Assembly: GCA_036897485.1 (NCBI GenBank)
Contig: JAYMTF010001796.1
Location: forward strand, 1 to 21,263
Length of the DNA: 21,263 nucleotides
Origin: Pelargonium nanum
Taxonomy: Eukaryota > Streptophyta > Magnoliopsida > Geraniales > Geraniaceae
Direction: 5' to 3'
Shown in pieces: positions 1 to 10,790 of this stretch. A model generated the notes under the pieces. That model saw only the letters and a list, made by a program, of their open reading frames with translations, did not search any database and was not told the origin of the DNA. Position 1 is the stretch's first letter. Every line of letters begins with the position of its first letter. The translations under genes were made by a program, and so were the position numbers.

Positions 1-2
1 AA

Positions 3-77
3 GAAAGCTTCCACGGGGCATTCTCATCGGCAAATGCAGCAGTGAGCTTAATCGTTCAAAGGATAGAGCAGGCCTAG
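3..77 (+). CDS. Possible 3'-terminal exon of a gene lying to the left
   Basis: In frame 3 the window opens with 24 sense codons ending in TAG at 75-77. The encoded tail is amphipathic and ends ...AVSLIVQRIEQA. The stretch is more GC-rich than the AT-rich bases 78-324 that follow, which fits a coding end followed by a 3' UTR convergent with the dehydrogenase gene. I do not recognise the family. A second frame (frame 2) is also open for about 170 bases, so the reading frame is not certain. Bases 78-324 hold no gene that I can see. Confidence 0.25.
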   Translation, partial: ESFHGAFSSANAAVSLIVQRIEQA

Positions 78-324
78 TTCTTATTTACCATGAAGGTTTG
101 AAAGGAAGTACCGTCCGTTCATTTTGCTGTGTATGTAAAACCTTTGCATTTCAGAGATTTAACAGATCTTGATAAATAGAATGATAACAAATATTTTCTT
201 TGCATAATGCTTTAAGTCAATTTGTTATTGGAAAGAAACTGGTGTGGCATAAATTTGACTTCATGCTTGTAATTTCATTATTAGTCTAATTTTTTGAAAT
301 CACGTTTTAACAGTTGAATGTTTA

Positions 325-1750
325 CTACACCTGATCAGGTGCAGGGAATCCCAGAGTCTTGAATGATGTAAAACCTCCATCCACCACCAAATTATGGCCA
401 CTAACATACTTTGCATCGTCCGATGCAAGATAAAGTGCAGCATTAGCTATATCAGTGGGTTCACATTTAGCCCCCGTCAAGGCACCAGCATCATATATCA
501 TTCGCTCAAGTCGCTCAGCATCAACGTTTGGAAAGACCCGACTCATTTCTTCCATCACAAATGGAGTTGGAATGGCAAATGGTGATATGCAGTTAATTCG
601 AATTCCATGCTGACTTAGTTCTGCTGCAGCAGATTTCACAGCTCCTAAGATAGCAAACTTGGAGATGGTATACGTGTGCTGTGCTAACCCGCCCATCAGT
701 GCAACAATGCTAGCAGTGCAGAGAATTGAGCCAGTTTTACGAGGGATCATCACACGCGATGCATGTTTAATCCCAGCCATGACTCCTCGCACATTGATGT
801 TCATAACCTGATCAAACCGTGCAAGGTCCAGATCCACAATGCTTGGCGGAGTATTGCAAGCTATTCCTGCATTGTTGTACATGATATCAAGTTGGTTGTG
901 TTCAGAAATGGTGAAATCAACTGCATTGGACACATCAGCTTCCTTCGTGACATCACAGTGGAAGAAGACGGCATTGGGTCCAAGCTCCTTTGCTATGTCT
1001 TGTCCAAGTTGATGCTGGACATCAGCAATCACAACTTTGGCTCCATTGTTGATGAATTTTGTTGCAGTCGCCTTTCCTATGCCGCTTGCTGCTCCTGTGA
1101 TAAGTGCCACTTTACCTTGTAGCCTATTTTTATCATAGCATAGCAAATTAGCAACACATTCTACTAATTTGGACAAAGTTGTAGCTTTTTAACCTTTCTT
1201 ACAAAATTGTATGAACAAAAGATGTGGATTTATCAGTGGAATCTTATTGTTTTTATTATTGGACCAATTTCAGTAAAGCATCTTCTCATTTCTGCAGAAA
1301 TTTCTATTTGGAAAATAACCAATCATAGCTTAAGGTCAAGAAACTGTCCTCTTTTGGTAAGTTACTGATTATCAGGATTGATTGCCAAGCAAATCAGGAA
1401 AAAAGTTGTTAACCAATTATTATTATTATTATTTTTCTGTCATTTAATGTCTCATGCTAACAGAGGCATGAATCAAAACAAACAGAACAGAAAGTAGTAA
1501 ATGATGATTGACAAACCTGCCAGTTTGAGTTGAGAATGGCTTGTTGAGGTTCTCAGCAAGCAAAACTCTTGAGGTGTAGAAACCTTTTCTGTTCACATAA
1601 TTAGAGCTTTTCTTAGCACAAATTATAACCAATTCTATGCATCTGAGTAACCCACAGATGCATTTAAAACATATGAATCTGAATCATATATATAACCATC
1701 AAAAGAAGAAGAAGAAGAGAAAACTACACAAACAAGCAAAAAAAGAATAG

Positions 1751-1793
<43 letters not shown>

Positions 1794-1826
1794 GAGAGAG
1801 AGAGACCTTAATCCAGTCTTGAGCAT
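325..1826 (-). CDS. Classical short-chain dehydrogenase/reductase (SDR110C-like, NAD-dependent), 3 exons, 296 aa
   Basis: Exons on the minus strand are 1826-1807, 1588-1517 and 1123-325. All junctions are GT-AG, and the 20+72+799 nt sum to one frame of 296 residues. Visible SDR features are the dinucleotide motif TGAASGIG (40-47), Asp65 after the second beta strand (suggesting NAD(H) rather than NADP(H)), Asp88, NNAG (114-117), Asn141, Ser169, and YTISK with Tyr182 and Lys186, so the catalytic tetrad is intact. The C-terminal ASDDAKYVSGHNLVVDGG block is typical of the secoisolariciresinol dehydrogenase / momilactone A synthase / ABA2-like group. The substrate is probably a terpenoid or phenolic alcohol but cannot be told from sequence. 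The first 31 residues are basic and rich in Ser/Thr and could be a mitochondrial presequence. Starting at the long open frame's upstream end (1176) would use TTG and intron sequence, so I chose the ATG at 1826. Confidence 0.94.
1752..1805. repeat. Compound microsatellite (CA)n(TA)n(GA)n in SDR intron 1
   Basis: An uninterrupted run of CA dinucleotides (about 1752-1779) passes into TA (to about 1792) and then AG (to 1805). It directly abuts the splice donor of SDR exon 1 (GT at 1806-1805 on the minus strand), so length changes fall at the start of the intron. Confidence 0.95.
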
Positions 1827-1837
1827 GGCTTGCTGCA

Positions 1838-1854
1838 GAGAGAGAGAGAGAGAG
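1838..1854. repeat. GA/CT microsatellite in the SDR 5' leader
   Basis: A run of alternating GA lies 12-28 bases upstream of the SDR start codon. In the sense of the gene it is a CT repeat in the probable 5' UTR, a common plant leader or core-promoter feature (Y-patch-like). Confidence 0.85.
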
Positions 1855-2643
1855 GTGGAAGGGTCAGAGAGATCTAGGGACTTAGAAAATGGACAATAGT
1901 CTGTGGCCTATTTACACTGAAAGCAAGACAGAATATACCCTTACAAGCTGTGCAGCAAGTCAGGTTTGGGAGGATAATAAGGTCATTCATTAGACATGAC
2001 AATATTGAATATTGACTTTGGAGGGACAAAACTACTATTCCAAGTTGCCATGTGTTGGCATCAATACTATAACAATATAGAATCAAAACATTACACTAAA
2101 ACTTCAGTTACTGTCATTACCTTCATAAGATTATGCAAACCTATCAGAAAGAAAAAATGCAAGGAGATTCTTCTATTCTGATACAAGCAATCATAAGGTG
2201 TAAATTAATCTCCTATTCCTCATTATTGTCAACTCAATATCAGAACAAAAAGTCAAGACAAAAGGCGGTCGTTACAAGATTCTTTGATGTTCAACTACTC
2301 AGAAATTTGTTATTGGATATGAATCTTGACGCCGGCCAAATGAACTTCACACCAAGAGAAACAATGAAAACATGACAGAATATGCCCTTCCAAGTTCCAT
2401 ACCAAGTTAGAGCATTGAAAACTCAATAACCGTACTGTCATTATCTTATTAAGCGCATCTGCGTAGTAAAATACAACTGAGGCTTAACACAAAACAGTAA
2501 TAGTAATTTGCCATAACATGAACAGTTTGACTACAACTTCACATATTCTTGCAGCAAATATCAATAAAGAATGATCATAATTGAAAAAATTGGCCAAGAT
2601 AGTAACTTTCTTGTTGGTGCTCCAAGCAAGAGGACACAATACC
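1855..2643. other. Gap: SDR upstream region, no gene seen
   Basis: AT-rich sequence presumably containing the SDR promoter. The short open frames here show no codon bias, no family motif and no matched splice sites. I see no RNA gene. Confidence 0.6.
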
Positions 2644-3028
2644 TCAAAGTGACCAGCTCTGATCCTGAGGAACCTGAAAGAATCTAGGCTGGAACCATAT
2701 CCCTCTAAGAGCACCGGTCCTATTTCGTAGTTTTGGATTGATTGTCTCATTTCCAATGTACACATCACAGCCATCTTTGTGCACTAATGTCCCACAGGTG
2801 GAAACTGAAAGACCAAACCTATACAGTTTACACTGCAAACCAAACCAACCCTTGATCTTTCTAATCCGATACTTAAGAAAGTTCCTCCCGTACGTATAAG
2901 GTAATTGTATGGTGTTTCTCGCGTTGGGTCTCTCATGGGGAAGCAGTATTCTGTATGACACCCATTTCTTCTCTCGTGGATGAAACGTCACCAATCCAGT
3001 TTCATTGTCCTGAAAGTAAAACCTCCCG
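2644..3028 (-). pseudogene. Unidentified coding-like terminal exon or gene relic
   Basis: A minus-strand frame stays open from a plausible acceptor (GGTGCAG just before 3028) to TGA at 2644-2646, about 127 residues. The product is basic and aromatic, with segments HPREKKWVSYRILLP and GWFGLQCKLYRFGL. Codon use looks protein-like, but I do not recognise the family. The frame has no ATG of its own; the apparent start at 2994 is not ATG. Just upstream (3030-3130) another frame encodes ...RSWTELAPELLSSLVALGAAGG, which faintly resembles an F-box start and would need a frame change to join. This is either the last exon of a poorly resolved gene or a decayed fragment. A shorter, damaged copy lies at 11141-11195. 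Confidence 0.35.
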
Positions 3029-3475
3029 CTGCACCAAGTGCCACAAGTGATGACAAGAGTTCAGGAGCAAGTTCTGTCCATGATCTTGTAAAGATGGTAC
3101 TATGTTTTGGTCCATTTCTAGTACTTTTAAAGCAAACTTCATCTCTAAAAAAAACACAGACAGATACAAAAGATTGCAATTGAGTAGCTCTCTATATATA
3201 TGCAGGGACATGATTTTGGTTGAAATTGGCAGTTACATAGTAACTAAGCAAACCAAACTAAACAGATTGCTTTTGACATAATAGTGTTATGAAAAGAAAA
3301 AAAGTTCACCAAATCAAACACACTGCAGCTTATTATGTTGAGACTCAGATTCAATCCATCAAAAGAAGAAAAAAGCAATATTCTTGGATCTTGCCCTGTC
3401 ATTTCGTGTTGCAACATGACACAAGACTTGAAATTAGTGTGTTTCGGTTCACACGTATTGTAATCGTTTTTTGTT

Positions 3476-3790
3476 GGTGTTAGGCCTCCAAAACACACAT
3501 GCACGATTAATTGGTAGAGTCACAGCACTCACGGCATGCCCAACACGGCCAACACGTGCACTTAAGAGTATAATTGTGGACTAATCCTAATAATGTCAAA
3601 CATGTTAGGTCATGTCCTGCCATACATGTTGGTTCTATCATACATAATATGTTGGGTCCTACTCGTGTCAACTGTGTTGTGTCAACATGGTCATCAAGTC
3701 ACCATGTTAAACATATTGTGTTCTTAAACGTGTCGTGTTCGTGTTGGCCGTACACACTAAAGTTCATGCAACACACAAACAACTTTTGGC
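3476..3790. repeat. Degenerate dispersed repeat (GTGTTxGGCCTCC family)
   Basis: The stretch is dense in CACG/CGTG, ACACG and GTGTCGTG words, and TAGGCCTCCAAAACAC at its left edge matches TGGGCCTCCAGAACAC at about 10769-10784. The low-complexity CGTGTCGTGTTCGTGT style is like transposable-element-derived intergenic repeats in many plants. No terminal inverted repeats or target duplications are clear, so the class is unknown. Confidence 0.5.
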
Positions 3791-4704
3791 GCGACTGTGC
3801 ACGAATTGTCGGCTCTTGATGTATCTAAGTCAATTGTCATTGATGAAACACCAATTTTTTTTCAATAGATTGAATACTAAAGTGTGAGAAAAGTGATGAA
3901 AAGCAAATAAGCAAGAGCAAGTAGAGTGAGCCATTACCTTGCAAGTTTGGTACAAGAAAGTCCCATCTTTGAGTAATTACAAAGCACAGTTTCATTGTTG
4001 AAGTTATTAAAGAGATGGGTTTTAAAGAGATGGGTTTTAGAAGAACCCTAATACTTAACAATTGCGCTGTTCTGTAGATATTCACAAGTCCGTATGGAAC
4101 AACATTGTCAACTGCTAACAAGCCATTAGCTTCTACCACTACTACTATTATTGGTGGACTCCATATTCACATTTTATTTTAGTTTGAACTATTTAGCTTA
4201 ATTCGGGTATATTAAATTTTAAGAGAACTCGAGATCTTAGATTAAAATTAAAAAAAAAAAAAAAACTTTCTTCACCTTTCGTTTGGAGAGGTGCAAGATA
4301 GGCCTATCGAATAAAATGATGGTATGCAGTGTTGAACCGCCTGTTCTCGTAATCTACGCTTAAAATCGCCAAATTTACAGCCTAATAATCGTGTGTCGGT
4401 TATGTTCAAGTATTTGAGCACAATTCCATACTGTCAAGTGAGGGATTCAATTACATTGCAGCATGACCTATCTATAGACTACAGATAATACAATGGTTAT
4501 TTTTTTCCTAGCAAGATACTACTTAATTTACTGAATAACATTGCATTTGAAGCAGCAAATCAAAGCTCATGTTCAGCTGTAAGTACTGGTTTAGAGATAG
4601 AACAATTAACATGAAAAAAAATGATGAATTGCAAAACTAAAAAATGTTCCAAGACCAAACTACCGTGTCTCTAGAGAAATCACAACATAACAATACAACT
4701 TTCT

Positions 4705-4740
4705 CTTGATCCAATGATTAGTTAACAATGTTGGATCAAG
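4705..4740. other. Inverted repeat (10-bp arms) in the SAS10 3' UTR
   Basis: CTTGATCCAA at 4705-4714 is the perfect reverse complement of TTGGATCAAG at 4731-4740, with a 16-base loop. On the minus strand the hairpin begins about 11 bases after the SAS10 stop codon, so the transcript could fold there. Confidence 0.7.
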
Positions 4741-4750
4741 GCAATAAAAT

Positions 4751-7700
4751 TTAGTTCTTGAACCTGACACTTCGACTGATTCCAGCGTTGATTCCAGTGG
4801 CTTCCCCGCCATAAGGCCCGGAAGGCTTCCTGACTTCCCGCACCTGTCCTTTGCGTCGGATCTCGGCCTTCTTGTGCTTCAACTGCACACATAAAGAGAA
4901 ACAAACATGTTAGCTAATGATCAGAAGATGAACCATTTGCTAACTTAGGATATGGCACTAGTGGATTCATCAAATTACCTTGTACTTCTTTCTTGGATTC
5001 TTTATCTCCTTCTTGCGGGTACGTGTCAGCCCTCTGTTCTTCTCCATCTGGCGTGAAATTAGATATAAGAAGAATTAGATCTACAGTTTGCAAATATGAA
5101 ATAACATTAGATCTTGGAGAGGTAAATATGAACTGCTCTAACCTGATAACTGATATGCCGCTTCCCATCTACAGTTTCAGGCAGCAACGTTTGGACATCC
5201 GAGGTTCTGTGAAAAGAGAACACAGCTAACAGTGAATCAACAAATAAAAGTACATAGTTGAGGTCACTTGATAGCTTTGGCTTTTAGTTTTGATGAAATT
5301 TAACATGATGTCGGAATCAAAAGTGCAGAGTCCATAGCGTGGAAACAAACCTTGAATATATCTCTGCTTTGGCGGCAAGTTTTGCAGCTCTTTGTTTTTT
5401 CACTTCTTCATAAAGTTCATCTTCTGATTCTCCAGTTTCACCATCATCCTCAGAGTCAGTATCTGCATTAGCCACTGGAGTGCCAAGTTCATTGTCCATG
5501 TCATCGTCGGAATTTATTCCAGCCCCTGCCAATACTCGGATCTCATGTTTCCTCCGCCTTTCTCCAATATCGTCCCTCTTGGGTAGATCGTCATCTCCAG
5601 AAATAACCTTGAAAAGCAAATAAGTCAGATCAAACAGTCAACAATGTTGATTGATCGATTCAAGATGGATACTTGATCATCAAAAGATCGTTACCTTGGC
5701 ACGATTTGTTTTAGCAGCAACAAGTTGGGAAAGTTTACTTGAGCGTGACGAAATCGCTTTCCCGTTACTCAACCCTTGAGTGGCAACATCAACATCCATA
5801 GCATCATCAGCAAAATCATCATATGTTTCAAGTTGCCTGCTCAATTCCAAGTTAAATTAATTAGTCCTCATATTATCAGAAATGAACATATGTTTGGAGT
5901 GCGAGGCTTTAACAAAACAATACCCATTCACTGGTTTCAAATGTCTCTGCACTTTATCGGGCTTTGAAGAGATGGAACCAATAAGACCCTTCCCCTTCAA
6001 TTTTTCTTCTAGCAAAGCTCTAACTTTCAACATTTCCTTGCTCTGAACACCAACTTCATCATTCTGCCATATTTTATATTTTCCATGTAAACAATGTTGA
6101 AAACAACAGAATGTATGTTTTGTACCTCTTTCTTTCAATATCGAAGAGAGAAAAAAAATATATCAGAATTTTGTATAAGACTCACCTTACGACTGTGCTT
6201 CCCTCTGTTCTTGAAATCCTGTGAAGGATCTACTCCAATCAACTTAGCTGTGTCATGCAGCTGCGGCATTTGGGGGAAAACAGATCAATTTAAGATGAAA
6301 ACTGAAGAAGTAATTAGGAAAAAAAGGTTATAGTAGCAGCTACCTCGGGTATTTCTCGAGTCTCAGTTGTAACCAGTTTGGATCCATGGTCTTTGGTGAA
6401 AGAACCAGATGCCACTCCATCGTTTTCTACAGTTTCAGCACCTTGATATTTATTCAAAATCTTCTCCAGATCAGAAGGTAGATTCTCATCAAGCTGTTTC
6501 ATCTGTCAAGTGGAGCATTCATTAGAAAGTTGCACACTTGGCATGATCGACCATAGTTTCTTTACATAGGAATGAGATTAAAGGAGAGCATCAATGCAGC
6601 ATCCAAGTTACGTTAATTAACTATGAACTATCAGAAACTAACCAACTCCGTAAAGTTGAGAAGATGGTTAAAAGAAAGAAAAAATGTCATTCATCTAATG
6701 ATACCTATCAGACCTGTTCTTTCCTGATGATATACTCAAATCATTTCTCTGTTCACATTCTTAAAAGTCAACCTAAAGAAGAGCTAACAAGCAACACTTA
6801 CAAAAATTCAATATACAAGCAGGCACGTATCAGAAATTATAGGCAAAAAATATACAAGTAAACTAAAAAGCATTCAAATAGGAGAAAATACCTTATCCAA
6901 TAAGCTCTTGATCTCTACAAGACGAGCAATGACAGGATGATCACGAACTGGCTGCCCCTCAGACTTGAGAAGAAGGTAGAAGGTGATAGCTTGGCAGTAG
7001 GCCAGCAAAAGAAGTTGCTTCACCTCCAAAAACCGTATTCCACCTGTTATCATGGGTTGTCTCTCTTTAAGCTTCACAAGACATTATGAAATTTGTCACG
7101 ATAAATAATAAACCGAGAAAGCTACAAATGCAACCTAACAATTTCCAACTCAATAAACAAAATTGATCATGGCATTGATATGGCGCACAAGAATAGAGAC
7201 CACATAATGTCTGTTATATGATATTGTGAGAGATTCCTCAAGAAACAGATACTAAATAATTTCCATTCGTAAGTATCCATTAACTGAATAATTATGTCCA
7301 TCCACAAGTTAATATAGTCTAAGGTGCAAACATGAGAGAATATGAGTGCATGTTGGTCATAGAGATTAAAGATAAAATATAATTGAACATGACTGGAGAT
7401 TTTTGGGTCTAATAGATGCAGTGAGCACAAATAAATAAACCCATCTCATGGCATGAATAGCAGAACAGCTTTTATAAGAAAGCACTAGAGTAACAGAAGA
7501 GCAACAATACCTTGCTCAAAAGCGGATTGACTTTGCTCTCAAGTTCTTCAATTGAATCCTTAAGCTCTGACAGTAAACCAACTAACTCTGGAGCAGAACT
7601 GTTTGTGAAAAAAGTTGACAAAAAGAGAGGATAAGCCACCAGAATCCCAGACGCAAAATCCATGGGAAATTAAAACAGAGATGCTAACAAAAGTTGAAAT

Positions 7701-10459
7701 CCAATAAATTGGAAATACCATCTGACAATATTTACAGCAAAGTTATTCATTCAGCCTTGTATTCAATTAGTACCAAGAAGTAATACGCCAAACATCCAGA
7801 AATAGTAAAAGAGATGTAGCTTTCCCAGTGTCCATTTTAACTTGAGTACTTGACTTGCTTCAATTTTTCATGGCAGTGCTTATCTACTTTGTAGATAATG
7901 TCTCATTACCGTGTAAAGCACAGAACAAGAATAGTTGTTCATGACCCAGTAACAAATACATGCCATTTAAAAACATAGTCACTCTGCCATGTATTAAGTA
8001 GAACGAAGAATTAATACATCAAACATTCAGAAATAGAAAGATCTACTTTTGCCTTATAAAACTTAGACACCATGTTAAACAGAAAACAATAATAATTGCT
8101 CACGCCTCATTAACATTTATGTTGTAACTACTAAAACACAGTACACGGTAAACTTTATCAATTGAATGATGCTGATATTAATAAATACCTATACAAAACA
8201 TCCATTTGTTCCTCCCTTGACAAAGCATTGACATCTTTCTTGACCTCCTCGTAAGTTGAGTCCATGTCCTCTTTAGTTTCTTTGCTTGCTAAAGACTTCG
8301 ATGAGCGTTTTCCTTTAACAACAATTTCCTTCACAAAGTAAGAAATTTAATTATATGCCATTCAAAGAGTTTTATAATACATATTTAGAGGTTGTGTTTT
8401 TTCTTCTAACAAGATGGGAGAATTCATCATCTTAGAGTAATGAAGCACTGAAATGACAGGAGACTCTCACCTCTAGGGTTGGTTCACCATCGCTTTCATC
8501 TTGACTAACATCTTCAAGACCAAAGTCTTCCATGGATAAAGATTTTGCTTTTTCCCTCTGCAACCTCAAAACTTCAGCCTCCTCATCTTCCTCATCACTT
8601 GATTGTACCTTTAAAATTTCATAAAACAATGAGTTCAAAACTTAGTATTATTTCATAGTCAACATAGGAGCGTTCTTGCACATAAATATAAATTTCATGA
8701 ACCACATAGATGAAAGCATTATTTCTTTTACAATGAGATAAGCACTAAGTTAACAGTTTCTCATAATTTGGATGCGAAAAAAAACAGAGAGGAAGACAAG
8801 AGCAACTGCATTTGTATTTGAATTCTCACCTCATCAGCATTATAGTACTGGTCCTTTCTTCCACCCCAGGCCTTTTTATCTTCCTCCTCTTCTTCCTCGT
8901 CGTGCATTTCATCCTCAACTCCACCAAATTTTGCCCGCATAAATTTTTGTTGTCTTGCAACTACAAAAATAGCATCCAATAATTAGATGAAATTCACCTT
9001 GGCACCAGGCAAACTGTAAATACCATAGTCAGAAAATCTTATGGAAGCTAGAGTTGCTATTCTAATATGTGTGCGAGTGTGTTCAAAGAGATGATATATA
9101 CACTGAAATATACAATCATCATAAAACAATTCAGATGCACTGCAAGCACATTATGAATCGTAGCACATTTGCTAAACCCATCATTACACCACACTATTGC
9201 GAAAACATTCTTGAGCTAATGTAAACTTTGAACTCTATGGAACTTTCTCCCAGAGAAAAAACTAGTTTGCAGGTAGCTCATAAGTCAAATTCCTGATGCT
9301 AAATCTGTGATGTGCAGATTATAATAAGTCGTATATTCAAAATACAAATTATTTCGGCAAGCAAATCAGTTTACAAATTTCACGCATTAATTTGGGATGT
9401 CTCATCTACACAATAATCTACTTTAATGAGATAATAAATATTATAAAAGAGAGAGAGAGAGAGAGAGAGTAACAGTCAAACACAGAAGCTAGTAAGCAAC
9501 ATCGTACGGGGTCAACCTCAAAATGCAAACAACAAAGTATGAAAAATATCAGATATAACATTATCTTCCTTACTTTTTGCTGCAAAGCCAGTAAGATGGG
9601 TGTCGTCGTCGTCATCATCGTTGTCTTCATCATCGCTGCCTTCATCGTCCTCATCATTATCCTATACAAAGTGATCGGAATATTAGAAAGAATACAAGTG
9701 ACTATAAGCATACAAACAAATAATAGTCCTGAGAATGAAAAGGGGTGTTTTTAACCATTCATAACCTTCTAAAGCTAATAGTTTTAGATCGTGTTTAACA
9801 GAAATGGAGGAAACCAGAAGGTTGATAGTGACAACTTCAAATTTTTACTCAATTCTCAAAAAGAGATGACCAAATTCATGTTAGGCTTTAATGGCTATAT
9901 TTGTTTATGCAGCAATGGGACATTGCAACTATAGGCCTATACCCCGGAAACCTAATAGAATGAAAAGCTATAAGAAAAAAAAATCACGTTTAAATATCTA
10001 AGAAATCTTACAAATAATTCCAATTATCTATTCAAATTTCCAATATAAACATGAAATTTATCCAGCACTCGTTACCCATAAAAAAACATGTAGCAAATAT
10101 AAATTTGTAAAGAAAATAAGAACCTCGAAATCGAATACTGGTTCTTCGTTATCGTCATCGGAATCTGCAGCATCACCATTTATATCTAGCGGAATAACAT
10201 CTCTCTGTTTATGAACTACAAAAAAATAAATAAAAATAATGACAAATCAATCATTCTCTAGTCTCAGCCAAAAACCCATGATTTTAAAATCAATTGTAAT
10301 GAAACAAAATTAATCGATAAGTAAAAAAGTTGAGATTTTGAGCATACAAGTATCAATCTCATCGTCCATGTCCTCTGGGTCAACGTCTTCATGGCGGCGC
10401 CTTCTCTTAGGGTTTGTGGTGTCTTTAACCTTCTGATGGCTCTTTTCTCTCTTACCCAT
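4751..10459 (-). CDS. THAL: SAS10/UTP3 family protein (THALLO), U3 snoRNP / small-subunit processome factor, 16 exons, 668 aa
   Basis: Exons on the minus strand: 10459-10348, 10215-10124, 9661-9574, 8960-8830, 8608-8471, 8328-8189, 7598-7511, 7071-6892, 6502-6344, 6260-6186, 6063-5924, 5836-5695, 5607-5351, 5206-5143, 5047-4979, 4882-4751. Every junction is GT-AG and the 2007 nt form one frame. The start [10 protein letters not shown] is basic, followed by [16 protein letters not shown] and strongly acidic Asp/Glu tracts (about 50-140). The Sas10/Utp3/C1D domain runs from about 225 to 323 ([49 protein letters not shown]). A second acidic stretch follows (about 520-565). The conserved C-terminal Sas10 domain (about 594-668) has [25 protein letters not shown] and [17 protein letters not shown]. 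The family acts in the nucleolus in the 90S pre-ribosome for 18S rRNA maturation. Arabidopsis THALLO has a similar length and layout. The gene appears intact. Confidence 0.96.
7758..8130. repeat. Diverged direct duplication inside SAS10 intron 6
   Basis: Within the intron at 7599-8188, a segment starting TGTATT at 7758 is repeated from about 7990. Both copies share a TAATAC.....AAACAT.CAGAAATAG core (7791-7809 and 8022-8036 areas), followed further on by similar AACA..AATA.TTG.TCA words (about 7922-7940 and 8085-8102). The offset is about 230 bp. It looks like an old tandem duplication of non-coding sequence. Confidence 0.55.
9449..9469. repeat. (GA)n microsatellite in SAS10 intron 3
   Basis: An uninterrupted GA dinucleotide run of about 21 bases inside the intron at 8961-9573. 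Confidence 0.9.
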
Positions 10460-10627
10460 TACTTAAATGCTGTTATTGAACTATTATTCAGATGGAATTT
10501 AGCTCAACAAAATCGCTGAGAGAGCTCGCAGAGAGTGTCGTAGCAGCTTCAGGATTCAGCCAAAACCTTGCCTAAAACCCCAATTCCAGTTGCTCGGAAC
10601 TATTAGACGAAGAAGAAGGGTTTGGTA

Positions 10628-10707
10628 TGGGCCTGTTACCTTACCTATGTGGGCTTGGTTTGAGCCTAGTTGAGTTATTGGGCTACGTTTAGTTTTGTGA
10701 TTGGGCT
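10628..10707. promoter_or_regulatory. Cluster of four site II (TGGGCY) elements upstream of SAS10
   Basis: TGGGCC at 10628-10633 and TGGGCT at 10650-10655, 10679-10684 and 10702-10707 lie about 170-250 bp upstream of the SAS10 start. Site II elements bind TCP factors and recur in promoters of plant ribosomal-protein and ribosome-biogenesis genes, often with telo boxes. A telo-box-like AAACCCTAA (minus strand, 10407-10415) lies inside SAS10 exon 1. This matches the inferred role of the gene. Confidence 0.65.
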
Positions 10708-10737
10708 CGCAAATTTAGTTATAACGTCATGTCCACG

Positions 10738-10790
10738 TTGGAGAACCCAACATATTTTGTCATTGTGTTGGGCCTCCAGAACACGGACAC
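10738..10790. repeat. Second copy of the dispersed repeat seen at 3.5 and 20.5 kb
   Basis: The 23 bases at 10738-10760, reverse-complemented, match 20550-20572 at about 20 positions (ACAAAA..TGTTGG.TTCTC core). The next part, GTGTTGGGCCTCCAGAACAC, matches about 3477-3496. The repeat therefore has at least three degenerate copies in the window, one in opposite orientation. Confidence 0.55.

Larger units (their letters stand above)
3029..4750. other. Gap: repeat-bearing intergenic region and 3' flank of SAS10
   Basis: No gene I can support. A minus-strand open frame at about 3837-4139 is translatable, but it has no homology I recognise and no clear exon partners. The stretch contains the dispersed repeat at 3476-3790, an A-rich run near 4250-4265, and the hairpin at 4705-4740 in the SAS10 3' UTR. 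Confidence 0.6.

Noticed and set aside
1124-1176. SDR start at 1176
   Set aside because: The codon is TTG and the sequence up to the AG at 1125-1124 is intron. The exon 2 join gives a continuous family-like N-terminus.
1635-1826. Open frame running through the CA/TA repeats
   Set aside because: Only the first seven codons are SDR exon 1; the rest is translated microsatellite inside intron 1.
3837-4139. Open frame of 100 codons on the minus strand as a gene
   Set aside because: No ATG in good context, no recognised motif, and stops in the neighbouring frames give no convincing exon partners.
9539-9754. Open frame with an apparent transmembrane stretch ([20 protein letters not shown])
   Set aside because: It is the antisense of the GAT/GAC acidic tract in SAS10 exon 3. 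Antisense of Asp codons gives Ile/Val, so the membrane segment is an artefact.
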